Shown: positions 29,021 through 41,085 of the stretch, piece by piece
Position numbering within the stretch: the first letter of the stretch is position 1
How the letters are laid out: every line of letters begins with the position of its first letter
Source: Atherinomorus stipes
Taxonomy: Eukaryota; Chordata; Actinopteri; Atheriniformes; Atherinidae
Direction: 5' to 3'
Length of the DNA stretch: 64,000 bases
Assembly (NCBI GenBank): GCA_023101725.1
Contig: JALJCO010001078.1
Coordinates: 248,001-312,000 of the forward strand
The notes under the pieces: model-generated
The model's database searches: none
The model's input: the letters and a program-made list of their open reading frames with translations, nothing else
What the model was told of the DNA's origin: nothing
Translations under genes and position numbers: made by a program

Positions 29021-32000
29021 ATAAAGGTTTTATACAGTTAAATTTATTCAAGCAATTTTCAAATCTTTTCCTTTGATTTTTTTTACTTAAAAAAGGCTAA
29101 AAACACGTCTTTTATCTGAGATAATGCTGCAGGTTAGGTTGTGGTCGAATTATGATGCTTCTTACAGTACATGTATGTGGGATGATGATGATATGAAAAA
29201 CATTTAATGTTCTTAGAAGTGATTTCAGGTCATGTGTTTGTCTTGTTCGTGTGTTTTTTTTGTGTGTGTACTGTTATTGTGTGTTTTTAAAAATGATCCC
29301 AAATCCTGGTGACCATTCCTTGAACCTCTTCCTGGCTTTTACAGGGGGTCATGAACGAGGTCAACATCCTGTGAAAATGCACATGCAAACACAAACACGT
29401 ATTTAAGATGGATTAATTCAGCCCATCTTCTATTTAGGAACTCATCCTGATGAAGTGACGTCTCCTCACACCTGTCAGTTCCAGTCGGTTTTTGTCCAGT
29501 TTTAATTGCTCTTCAGTCTCATAAGCATTTCATTTGTGTCACTTGGTATCACTTATCAGTCTCCCTGAATGGAGATATCTCTGGGAAAGAGAACAGCACA
29601 ATATTTCACATTCTTTTGAACTTCTTTGTGGTATGTTTTATTTTGATATTTCCTCCTGTGGTTCACAATTTCTACTGCTGGCAATTAGGGAAAAGGAAGC
29701 AGCTCTCTGGGAATATGAGAAAAATGTCAGAGCTCTTCATTAATTATGATAATATCTTACTTCCTCTTCCTGGTGCAGGGGAATCAACATAAAACAGTAC
29801 AGACAGTCGTGGAAGGTAGTTTGATCCCCTTTTGTTCTCATTGTCCTTTATATATTCCTCATTTATATGCACATATGTGCACGCAAAGTTTTCATCATAG
29901 TTACATAAGCAATGACAGGATGAGTAATTCTCCAGTACGTTATCTGGGAATGTTTTCAGGGAGACGGCCTCAGCTGGAGACAGTATGACTCCTTCCATTT
30001 TTAATGCATAGTTAAGTAAAATGGTCTTTTGTAGTTGTATACAGCTAGTTTTGATTTAGAACAACCAGGAAGACGTTTTATCTCCAAGTTGTCTATCTGT
30101 TAAGATCTTGTAAAAGAAAATGAGGTAATTAAAATCCATATACAGTATACTGTATGTAGATTTTAACTATAAAAAGGCTATAAGCATTATTGTTGAATTT
30201 AACTGTAAACAGACTGAAAGGTGATGACAGTTTCATGTCCAAACAGATGATATTTCTTTTGTAGAAACACTTTAACAGCCATAATTCAATAGCATGAGTC
30301 AACAAGAGAGGGGAGATGGGGATGAAATTTCACATTAAGCCTTTAAGCTGAACTGGTGACATTCGTTTTGGATGACATGCCTTAGAAATAGTGATATTTG
30401 TACATGTCTCCTGTACAATATAGGCTAAAATAAAATGAAAACTATTCCATCTCAGAGGGAATTGGCAATAGATCTGTGAAAGGCTTTATTGCTGTCATTT
30501 AATGTCCAAGAAAAAATGCACAAAGTATATTTAATGTAATTTACATTTAGCCAACAGTTTACATTCAGACATGCAAACGGCAATTTAATCAGATGTTTGT
30601 ACCATCCACAGCCTGAAGAGTTATTTCGTTGTTTTTTTTTATATAGTCTACAACTCTTAAATAAGAAAGCTGAATCAATTAAAAGTATATTGAGTAATTT
30701 CATTTATAAAACAGAATTAGAAATCATGACTATCTACTGGCAACAGCAACGTTTTATTTTACATTTAAGAACACTTTTTTGGTTTATGCCGTCTATTGAA
30801 AATGCTTGTATGACTTTAATGTTCTATTTTGTTGTCTACATTTGGAATGGGGGAGCATTTTCCTGCTACCAAAGGAGTCACCACAGGAAACTTAGAGAAC
30901 ACCGTATCACTTGATGAATGAGCATCACTTATCTGAACTTGTCAAAAGGCGAGAGGAGAGGGTGGATGTTGTTTTCTAAAAAACAGGATGAGATCTTCGA
31001 AAATAGACTTAAATATCTTCAATGATTAGATAAACCCTGTGAACTCACATACCTGTATGTGTCTGCATTTTTAAATAAGATAATTCAATTAAATGCTGAC
31101 AAAAAAAACTCATTCATTGGCTTTATGTGCAAGTATCTGAGATACTGTGGTGTCTCTCTTTCATTTGATTAAAAAAAACAAAACAATAAGCAATATATTT
31201 CCAATAATAAATGAATAAAGCAATTAGTTAAGAAAAAGGGGGGAAAGTCTCTCCATCTCTCTCTGCTGCCACCCAGTGTTCACTTGGATATTTCTGTAAT
31301 AACATTCTTATTCATTGTTGTTAATAGAAAATAATCCATTTTTATTGCCATTCTCTGAACACGGAGCACTCTAATGCTGAAGTTGTGAATTATTTCTTAA
31401 ATGTAAAAGAAAAATCGTATTGTAAACACGTGCACCTGTGTTGTGTTGTTGTTTGGTGCTAAATCTTTGATAGCATGCTGAGGTTAAACCGTTTTCTTCA
31501 GGTGTTTAACTGACCACCACCACTCCAGTGAAGAGGTGGTACTCATCTTCAGACATGGTGTTTTTGACTCTTAAAGTGTTTCATGTTTGTGTCCATCACT
31601 TTGTTTCAACCTCTGTTGTGTTGAAGTGCTCTACATATTAAGCTTAGTTGAGTTGTGTTAAGCTTTTTAAATTCAAATGTAAACTTGACTGATGGACACA
31701 AAATTGAATTTGATTTGAAATTAAGACCGTTCAGAGATGTATATGCTTTGTTCTCTACTGGGACAAGTTTTGCTTTTTTGCCTTTGTACCATGAAATGGA
31801 AATCTAAATTAAGCTTTTTCAATTCCACTTTCAACAGTAATAGATATTCTAATATTTAGAACAATATAATATTAAATAATTGATTTATTTGAAATGTTTT
31901 CACAAATTTTTCAAGAACACATTGGACACATTTTTTCTCTTTCTCTATGTTATCCCACTAAATCAACAGTAAGATATTGCATGATAACAGCATAAACAGG

Positions 32001-33809
32001 TTTTTGGTAACCCGACTGCTGCCTGTTTCTTCTCTACACATTTAGCTGCTTTATGGTGCGATTCAAACCAAAAGGAAATGTAAAACTAGGATTCACATTT
32101 TTCCACGGTCTTTACTTGTTTGGATTGTAAATGCCAAGGCCAAATGCTGTAAATTCTACATTTCTATAGACTTGGTTTGTAAAATCTGTTTTTCTAAATT
32201 GTGCAAACTCTTCTCAGGTGAGCAGAATAAGAAAGGGTGCTTAAGGTTAGAAGGTACAATGGGTAAGTTTGTGGTCTGAATTTGCTGATCTGTGATACTG
32301 GCAAGTACCGCTCTCCCCTTCCCACTAACCCCTGAGCAGACTTTCCGTTTCACACTTTCCATGAAACCTCAGCTCACTCAATGATGATGCGATTTATTTC
32401 CTATGATTCCTCCCAGTGTCAGGGTTAGTACGAGACTATAATTTCATACATTCTGAAAACTTTATTAGTATCAATTGCATCTGTTTTTGGGAAAACGCAA
32501 AAGCATGAATCTATTTTGTTTATTTATTTTGTTTCATTTTATTTTTCGCAAGGTTTGGGGCCTTTTTCAGAGAACCAGGTCTCAGACTTGTACATTATAT
32601 TAACAACATTATCTCTGTTTTTTATTGTACATACATACATAATTAGCATCTTCAAGATTATTTTACTTGGCCAGTTTTCATTCAATTATGTGTGTGTGTG
32701 CATGTGTGTGTGCATGCATATTGCATTGTACCCCTGCCTCTTTTGCAAACCACAGGTTTCTGTTTGAGTTTGCAGATGGTGGATTTTAGCTGAAGTCAGC
32801 TTCTGGGTTTTTTCTCTTTTCTTTTTTTTTTCTGTGTTAAACTTTGTCTTGACTCTCTGTCTTCACACCCATTAATATCTTTATAAAGCCTTTTGGGTTG
32901 ACGCTGTCAACTTGATACATATTTATATATATATATATTGTGGCTTTATTCTTAATTTACAAAAAAAAAAAAAAAAGCTAATTCTGTAGGACAAATATCT
33001 ACTCAGCAATTACCTGGGCGTGTTTCGTCAATAGGGTGAAATGACTTTTGATATAAATATGAGGAAGTTGTTGTGGATAGATAATATGCTTTTCTTAGTT
33101 TACTGTACATCTTATAAGGTGGGATTGGTGCAATAATAATTATCTCTTATTGATGATATTGCTTTATACCCCTATGAAACAAAATGCAAACCTTAATAAT
33201 TAAAATAAGTTATCAGGTTGAAAGATATTTGCCATTCTGAACTGAGGAGCTGCTTTCAACTAATTTGATTCACATGTTTGTTCTTTATCTTGAAGAAACT
33301 AGAAATCATTTATCAAGAGATTTTTGTTGGGTATGATTAAATAGGTGAAGGGGTCATTAACTGAGTTCTGTAGGCTGAGTTTGTTCCTTTTTTCATATTA
33401 ATGCTACACAGTGGGTCGTGCACTTTACATAATGGGTTACACATATATTTCAAATGCTTTCAAAAAGAAGGTCAAGTAAGTTAAAATTTATACATAATAT
33501 ATAATTAAGATAAGTATGCTTAATGATAGACACAAAGTCAGAGTCAGAATATCTTACCGATTCAGTAACTAATGTTAATCCTAGCGCTGACAGATGTTAA
33601 ACAGCTGTGGTGAGTTTATCTCCTTGTACTGTCCTTCACACTCATGGTGCCAATTTTAACATTTAAGCTGAGCAGAATTTTTCAACAATTTTGAATAAAT
33701 GTGAACATAACTAAGGCAGTAAAACACATACAGTAACTAAAATTCATAGGAGAAGAATCATAAAAGGTTCAATTTCTGCTGCATTTGCATATCACATGAG
33801 CCTTTGTGG

Positions 33810-34022
33810 TCCAGATGTTGGGTTTGAAAATAGACCCACCCTCACTAACGGAAACATATCCAACTGTGAGTTAAAAAAAACAACAAAAAAAACCCCAAAC
33901 AGTATTAAAGTATTAAAGTGTTTTACTCAATGCTTAGGTTCACTAAAAGAACCCAAAATGGGTTACACATTTCACAACCAAGCAGTTGGGTTGATGAAAT
34001 AACCCAGCATCTTTTAGTGTGT
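33810..34022. mobile_element. Miniature element fragment rich in AACCCA/TGGGTT
   Basis: The right end ACCCAGCATCTTTTAGTGTG and internal TTGGGTT/AACCCA units resemble a widespread teleost non-autonomous DNA element as I remember it. A left terminus with a clean duplication is not seen, so limits are approximate. Confidence 0.4.
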
Positions 34023-34157
34023 GAAGACTTTATCTGGATCACATGGCATATTTTTTGGTTAAAGACTTACTGTAAAATTATTTGGATTTTTTATTTTGTA
34101 TTTTATAACACAAGAGAAGAATGACAAGTGTGTCACGTATGGCCCGAACTCTTTAGA

Positions 34158-34240
34158 GATCCGGAGCTGCATGGTGGTGTGGTGGTTAGCACCATGGCCT
34201 CACAGCAGGAAGCTTCGCGCCTGAGGCCAAGGTGTGAACC
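34158..34240. repeat. SINE-like / tRNA-like dispersed repeat fragment
   Basis: GCATGGTGGTGTGGTGGTTAGC followed by CCTCACAGCAGGAAG matches a common fish dispersed repeat. It has a B-box-like look but no complete tRNA fold, so it is listed as a repeat. Confidence 0.45.
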
Positions 34241-34616
34241 AAAACCTTATTTATAAAGTAATTTCCTAAAGAGTTTTACAAATTGTTTAATATAACAGCA
34301 GAGAATTAAAATCAAGTAAAACAACTTGAGACAACAACATGAAACATAAAGAAATTCCTGGGCCTCATTCTGTTCACTAAATAAACATAATCAGAAAGTT
34401 AGAAAGACTTTCTGACAAAATCAACCATATCTACAACAGCCATAACAATAGAAGCAATAAAAGGAAGTGTGCTTGTAGTGCCACTCCCCAAAAAGTTAGA
34501 AAGTTATGGATAGCACAGACAAAGAGGACAAAATGTTATGCGGGCCAGCAGCAATAAAATAACAGCCTGTATTTATCAGACAATATCAGCAGAGCTCAGA
34601 ATAAGTAAAGGTTTAA

Positions 34617-34882
34617 AGGTGCAGCATGTAGCATTTCATATGTTTACTGTGTTTGGGATAAGAACGCCTGAAGAAGACAGTGCAGATGTACACAGTTATG
34701 TACCTGTAGTGCCAGCAACGCTTCACCTCAGGCCTCTTGCAGATGAAAACCTGTTTATGTCTGGATGAATTTTGGCTACTGACAGACACCATCCCTTCAC
34801 AACTGTGTCTGGCATTTGAACTGATTTCTATGTCCATCTTTACCACCAGAACTACTTTTAGTAGTTCTTCCACACAGTACAT
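34617..34882. mobile_element. TTAA-flanked miniature element, copy 2 (266 bp)
   Basis: The left end AGGTGCAGCATGTAG follows TTAA (34613-34616). The right end CACACAGTACAT precedes TTGA (34883-34886, one change from TTAA). It shares the block GCAGATGAAAAC...GTTTATGTCTG...GAATTTTGGC with copy 1 at 16984-17472. No coding capacity. Confidence 0.6.
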
Positions 34883-36679
34883 TTGATGATGGATTTGAAT
34901 GTACCAAGAGATGCCTGAGTGTAGCGGTGGGACTCTAATGGAAAAAGACCAATCTCCTTTTGACAAAAAATTTGATCTGACTCGGGATGGACAGTCGCGG
35001 GCCAAAACTAAAATTTGGTGTTTCAGTGTACGAAATCCAATATGCTTAGCCTATAGCATAATTGTCAAAAATGAAACCTCATAAAAAAGTAATGTGGAAA
35101 ATGAATAACCTTATTTTTTACTGCTTGAAATGACTAAATACTCTAATAGGCCTTCAAAAACATTTGGTAAAACATAAATTCAAACCTCCATGAGACCAAA
35201 AATATATCACAAAGATTATAGTCCTTTGAAAAAAGCAACTTTCTGCTTGAATATTAGGCATACTACTTTAATTTCTGTGAAAAAAAGTAAAATTTTCTGG
35301 AATACTTTTCCACTTTCTCTTGTCAGTGTGTCACTGTTTTTCATGAACTATCTCTGACATTTGACAATCTTCTCATTGATTCTCTGGTCATGGGCTTCCA
35401 GATCTGAACAACAGGGCCCCTCCTTTCCAACAACAATGCAATGGTCATTTGTGGTCAAAAGGGGAAGTGCAACAATGATAAATATCAAAATAACTTTTCA
35501 CATTGCTCAGAAAATCAAAATTTTGAAAAGAATGACAAATGTAGCGGGAATGGACAGCCCTGGTTAAGAGGGTTGTTGCGGTTTGCACAACAAACAGAAC
35601 GAGATGCTACATATGACAATACAGCTGTTTCTTTTTGCCACAGAGGTGTTCAAAGGTTGTAAATTTAAAGATGGGTTGACAAAGAGTGGGGTAGGAGTCT
35701 CTTTGTGTGTTTTTTTTTTTTTTTTTTTTAATACATGGATCTGTGGAGAGAGATTCAGGACTTTGTTGATGCTGTTTTAAGAGTATTAAAACTAAACATG
35801 GACAGAAATGTTTTTATGGCTTACAGATTAGCCATGGGGATGTTCACAGTGTTGACCAAGAACCACATAATTCATTTCTCTGCCTCAACATTTCCTGTCG
35901 TCTCTGCTGTCAAATTCATCAATATTTCTTTCGTTATGTAATTACAAAAGTCAAATATTCATATCCGCAACTTTTCAAACCCCTAATATCAGTCATGTAT
36001 TTAAGTTCTTTCTTCCAAAAATAAATGTCCTGTAATCACCATATATGAGAAACACTAAAGCTAAAGGCAAAAGTGCAATAGTCTATGTCAAATTGTCAGA
36101 CATCAGAGATGTTCATAGATAGTGATTGTAAAGCAGAAAATAGACCATATGTGGCTACATGAGACCACAGAGCATCGATGGGTTTGAAAGATGATCTAAA
36201 ATTACCCTCTACAATAAATTCATTTCTTAAATTTTTCAATTACATTGCAATGAAGCTGTCTAACAACTGCTTTAATTGGGCCAGTTTCTCATATCTTTAA
36301 ATAATTCTGTTTACCAGTTCATTATTCAAAAAAATCAAACAAACCTACAAACAAATGTGTGATAGAGACGGGGGAAAGGAGCCTCACATCACAATGCATC
36401 TGCAGATTGCACAAATATGCAGATGCTGAAGCACAAATGCATCCAAACACACACACACTTTCACATACAGCGGTCGAGGTAAAGCAATGTGATGTATTCT
36501 GTTTCAAAGAATCTGGTTTCACCCACAGCAGCAACATGCGTCCCTCCTCCCCTCACTTTTTTCTTTCCCCTTTTGAGAAGCGTTGACCACATGACCGCAG
36601 GTTGTTTGCAGGCTTGTTTCAGGTTGTGATGTGTATTTTGTCATGGAACTTGTTTCACCACAGATGCACCTGAACACAT

Positions 36680-36781
36680 TTAAGTAGCGTAATAAAAAGT
36701 GAGGGGCTGTGAGAGGAGCCAGCAGAGAGAAGAAAGACACCAAACTGAGACCAGCAAGCAGAAACAACAGAAGCAAACAAG
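36680..36781 (+). promoter_or_regulatory. Chemokine gene core promoter and 5' UTR
   Basis: A TATA-like TAATAAAAAG at 36690-36699 lies about 85 bases before the first ATG. A start site near 36720-36730 with a roughly 55-base purine-rich leader would fit. No convincing NF-kB site was recognised close by. Confidence 0.4.
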
Positions 36782-37560
36782 ATGATGATGATGATGAAGA
36801 ACCCCATTGTTCTGGTGGCCTGCATCTTGCTTTTCTCCTCTTTCGCTGTCCTGGCATCTGACAGTAAGTTTATGTATATGCATTCTTTTTTTTCTCTTTT
36901 AAATAGACAAATTCCTCCTCTGTTTCTGTATCTGATCAAATCTTATTTAATGAAGTAGATTAAAAAAAAAAAAAAAAACAATTACTGTAGATAGTTTTTG
37001 GTTTTTTTGTTTTGTTTTGTTTTTTATGATGATTTTGTGTTAAATACCAGATTAACTTCTGTCTCTACTGTATTTTCAGACACCTTTGGTCCAGATAAGT
37101 GCTGTTTTAAGTTCTTCAGCAAACGTCTGCCTATCAAGAAGGTGGTGAGCTACACACACACAGACAATCTGTGTTCGATGGAGGGTGTGCTGTAAGTATC
37201 TCCTCTTTGAAAGTTTCAGCATAAGACCATCAGAATCAGATAGAAGTCAAACTGATCAGAGTAAAATCATTAAAAAACATAAAAATATAAATGATTAACA
37301 CTTCATTTACCTCAAAAGGGAAACACTAACATTAAAAATGAGCTTTTTAGTTAACACGTTCATGGATGTTATCAATGATCATAATTATTCTATATAAGTA
37401 AACTAAAAGGTGTCATTATCATCTTTGTTTCAGTTTTAAAATGATGAGAGGTAATGAAATCTGCGCCGACCCAACTCAGCAGTGGGTGAAGAAGCTCATG
37501 GAGGCCTTTGACATCCAGACAAGAACAGTGACAAACTCCACCTCCAGCGCAACTGAGTGA
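36782..37560 (+). CDS. CC chemokine, 3 exons, 106 aa
   Basis: Coding exons 36782-36863, 37080-37191 and 37434-37560 (TGA), with GT-AG introns of phase 1 and phase 2, the usual CC chemokine layout. Residues 1-25 are a signal peptide (five Met, then KNPIVLVACILLFSSFAVLA). The mature part has the CC pair at 35-36 (KCCFKFFSKRLP), Cys59 and Cys75, Tyr52, the VLFKM strand, the CADPTQQWVKKLM helix start, and a C-terminal TNSTSS tail with a possible N-glycosylation site. The four Cys would form the two canonical disulfides. Product: a secreted chemoattractant acting on leukocyte G-protein-coupled CCR receptors. The first ATG (36782) is used here, but five consecutive ATGs make the exact start uncertain by up to four residues. 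It resembles the MIP/MCP group, but fish CC chemokines are lineage-expanded, so no ortholog symbol is given. Confidence 0.93.
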
Positions 37561-37710
37561 CCCAGTATACACTTACCAGTATACTTGATAAAGGATCTGA
37601 GCCAAGCCAAGTAGTGTAGATTTTTCCTCATACTGTCCGCCCCTAAAAGCAATGTTTTCTATATGGGTCAATGATAAATATAAAATAAATGCAGAAATAA
37701 CTTATTTTTC
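37561..37710 (+). promoter_or_regulatory. Chemokine 3' UTR with poly(A) signal
   Basis: AATAAA at 37684-37689, about 125 bases after the stop codon, is the likely poly(A) signal. An ATTTTT-rich stretch follows. No tandem ATTTA instability elements are evident before it. Confidence 0.65.
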
Positions 37711-38809
37711 TTTGTCTCTTTGTTTGTCTTGATGATATTGCAGTAAATCATGTATTTTTTTTCCCATAAAGTGGTAAAAGATAAAGATAAAACATGTGTT
37801 TACATGATATATAAAATTGACAGATATACAAAGCAGTTTCTTTTAGAAAAAACTAAGAATTAAATTGAGCAATGCCATCTCATTTACCATGGCAAAGCAT
37901 CAAAGCTGCTGTGGTTTCTGGTTGATAAAACCACAGGAAAGTCTTATCTGTACTGTACCACAAAGGCTTAATTGTTGGGAAAGGAAAACATAGAAATTTA
38001 AACCAAACAAAGATTTAACTTTTTATGCAAAAAGGTAAATCCCACCTTCTAATATAAATTAAAAAAAAAAAATCTTTTAATCCTGTTTGAATAGCAATCA
38101 TCTTTTACTGTATTTACAGTTCAGAGTGTCATGCGTCCATGTGGCCAGTAGGTGTCACTGTTTCTCCTCGCACACTCTCCAGATATTCTTTCATAGCTGT
38201 CTCCTGTCAGGTTCATATTGCTCCAAGTGGGCTGCAGCAATATGAAGAATTGATTAATCTCGTTTACAAGTGCTCGCTGAGCTTTTGTTACGAGGCTGTC
38301 AGCCCCTGAGAGAACGAGCTTGGATGACCGGTGTGCTGCTTGAAGCAGAATGAACCCACTGTCGGAAGATCAGTCAACATCTATTTGTGATGTTTAACCA
38401 CCAGTGGTCCCATTTTATCTTTGATATTTCAAACAAACTGGCCTGAAAATCTTGTCCTGGCAGCAGAACATCATCTCAGCTGACGTCAGTGCAGTGACAT
38501 CAAGCTCCAAGACTTTCTTTAAATAGTTTCAGACCCAGATATCTATTTTTATGTTCTGCCTCTTAATGCTACTTCATATGTAGGATTACATACTGTACAA
38601 CTTGATATATTCACCCTGAAAGGGAGCTTTATTAACGCCAAGGGTGACCTACTGGAGGAGATGGTCTGATTAGACTTTGGAGGACCTGATGCATAGATTT
38701 ACATAATAAGTAGGATGACAACAGGAGAGAGACTAAGTGGCCTGAGTACCTTTCCTTTCAACTGTGATCATATTTTGCAAAACACTAAGCAAATTAACTT
38801 AAAATTCAA

Positions 38810-40640
38810 TTCAGTTCAGCTTTATTTGTACAGTACCAATTCATGACAAGGTTATTTCGAGGCACCCTTAAAGACATAGTCCAATATATGCAATTCACCA
38901 TGGTCCAATTGTAATAATCATAATCCAATTAAAAACAAATCCATTATACAGATCCACATCATTTCAGCATAATAAAATAATAAGTTTATAGAAGGCAATT
39001 CATTAAAAAAAAAAAAATCCTAGCTAAGAAAACTAAAAGATTGCATCTTCATTTCATCCCCCCATTCTGTGCATGCATGGGGTAAGAGTGGAAAGAGAAA
39101 ATTCCCCTAAAATAGGAGGGAAAACTCTCTTGTTTTAAACAAGAATCAGGAAGAGTTCATCTGCTTGACTAGCTGGGGATGGAGAGTACAGGAAAGGGGG
39201 GTCATAGACGAAAGAGACAGAAAAACACAAGTTAATTACAATGACAATGATAATGTTGTGTTTTTATTCATGGATACATAGAACAAGAGAGAAAGGTGGG
39301 ATGTCCTCCAGCAGAAGCCTTTAGCAGCACAACCAAATGTTTTTATCAAAAAGGAAATTTCAAACCTAATCTTAAAGGCTAAATCCATTTTGGGGGCTGA
39401 TTCCATAAAAGAGGGGCCTGATAGCTGAAGGACGACCTCCCATTCTTTTTTCAGAGACTCTAGGAACGACAAGACTGAGAGCAAAGTGCTGTGTGGAACT
39501 ACGAGATTTTTACATACAGTGTGGCTTGGTTATGAAAAACTTTACATGTAAATGAAACAATTGTGAATTCTATCCTGGATTTAGTAAACCAATGAAGACA
39601 AGTGGAAATTGAAGACATACAGATGCGGGCATGAAAAACTTCCCCTTCCTGGGACAAATCGTTCAGCCAGTGATAGTGCAGTAATAGTGCACTATTACTG
39701 CACTATCACTGGCTGAACTTCTGGCAGATAAATGCGGAACTTTTTCATGCCTGCATCTGTATGATCTCTCCTGCCAGTCTTCATCAAACCCATAGCTATG
39801 GCATCTTAGATCAGCAGGAGGCTTTCAGGGTATTTTTAGGACAGCCCAATAATAAGACGTTGGCAGTAGTCCGATCTGCAAATAACAAGTGCATGAACTG
39901 CATCCTTCGACTAAGAGACAGGATGTTACTAATTTCAGCAGTATTATGAAGGTGAAAGAAGGCGGTTCTAGAAACCTGTGAGTCAAAGGGCAGATCCTGG
40001 TCAAAATAACTGCAAAGTTTTCAGTGTAAGCCAAACGAATGCATCAGGAGTAGCTTCATAGCTAGTGTCTCCTGAGGCACACAGGTTGAAAGACAACAAC
40101 TTCAGTTATTTCTGAATTGAAAGAAGAAAATTCAGTCACACAGGCCTTTATGTCTTTAATACATCTTCATAATCTGACCAGCTGACTTTCTCATCAGACT
40201 TCATGTAGCTGAGTATCACCTGCATAGCAATAGAAATTTATACCATGCTGTCTGATTGCATCACCTAATAGAAGCATGTTCCATAAGTATGAGTCCAAGC
40301 ACCGAAATCTTTACAAGCATGATTTACCCTGGAGGATGAAGACCGTGATAAGGGTGACTTAAAGCAGCCTGATGGGGTTCCTTTAATCCCAATGACATGT
40401 TCATATAACATGATGTTGTGATCGGTGGTATCAAATGCTGCACTGAGAGCCAACAGGATAAGTATAGACACCAGTCTGCTATCTGAGGCCATGAGGAAAT
40501 CGTTGGTAACTCACCAGAGCTGTTTCTGTGCCATGAACAGCTACAGAGACAGGAATAGTAGAAAAGCAGGAGTTCTTCATATTAGAGGGCCTGTGACAGA
40601 ATTGCTGTGTTAATAAATCTTATATTAGAGCAACTGCTCA
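38810..40640 (-). mobile_element. Degenerate LINE (L2/CR1-type) copy, antisense
   Basis: Minus-strand sequence at about 40380-40490 reads SILILLALSAAFDTTDHNIM, the reverse-transcriptase motif A region of L2/CR1-type LINEs (LLDLSAAFDTxDH), then a VIGIKGTPSGCF stretch. The first Asp of the motif is Ala and the frame breaks soon after. Downstream on the same strand come scattered remnants and a 3' end near 38810 whose + strand reads AATTCAATTCAGTTCAGC...TTTATTTGTACAGTACCAA, a common fish LINE terminus. It is interrupted by the TA-flanked palindrome at 39620-39759. Confidence 0.7.
39620..39759. mobile_element. TA-flanked palindromic miniature element nested in LINE
   Basis: Bases 39661-39718 form a perfect 58-bp palindrome centred on GTGCAC. 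Outer arms (CAGATGCGGGCATGAAAAA at the left, its complement with one mismatch at the right) extend the hairpin to 39620-39759, with TA directly on both sides. The TA flanks suggest a Tc1/mariner-type miniature element; classification is inference. Confidence 0.7.
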
Positions 40641-40929
40641 CAAGACATTTGTCATGTTGGACTCATAAGACCATGAAAGCAGTCTTGGAGGTGCCCTATT
40701 AAATTTACATATAACTGAGCTGCCTGACAGCCTGACCTACCTGTGGCAGAGGGAAATTGGAACACGGCAGAAGCAATCAACCTCAGGTTTCACAGCTGCA
40801 AGAGAATATTTATTAATATAGGGGCAAGAGGAAAAGTGCAAATGGATTTGTGTAAATATGCTGTTTTACAAATAAATATCATTGATCAAAATTAAATGCA
40901 AGCTCAGAAGCCTTATTAGAAGAACAAGT

Positions 40930-41085
40930 GAAGAGGAGCCACAGTTTAACGTGCTGCACTGCATTAATTTAAGAACCTTCTTTTCAAATTCAAAGCCCTT
41001 CACGGTAGGGCTCCCTGCTGCCTTAAAGATCGTATCATTTATTTTTCATTTACATTCCAGTTATTTGAATTAATGCGTTAACAAG
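40930..41085 (+). mobile_element. LINE remnant (reverse-transcriptase C-terminal region)
   Basis: The + strand from about 40987 reads FKFKALHGRAPCCLKDRI, resembling the YKALHGLAPxYLxDLI segment of L2/Rex-type LINE proteins. Short, with no catalytic motifs. Confidence 0.45.

Larger units (their letters stand above)
22961..36660. other. Intergenic region between ehd3 and the chemokine gene
   Basis: About 13.7 kb of AT-rich sequence without a supportable gene on either strand. The longest open frames lack domains, signal peptides or splice-compatible partners. Recognisable content is repeats: a Tc1 remnant, an hAT-type miniature element, a LINE 3' fragment, a TTAA-flanked element, a SINE-like fragment and simple repeats. 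Confidence 0.65.

Noticed and set aside
34158..34240. Possible tRNA gene
   Set aside because: B-box-like words only; no complete cloverleaf or anticodon arm, and it matches a dispersed repeat pattern.
34613..35005. Minus-strand open frame of 130 codons
   Set aside because: Lies mostly in the TTAA-flanked miniature element and unique flank; no domain or splice partners.
36519..36939. Minus-strand open frames of 94 and 112 codons over the chemokine promoter
   Set aside because: Low-complexity Ser/His runs come from the ATG repeat and purine-rich leader on the other strand.
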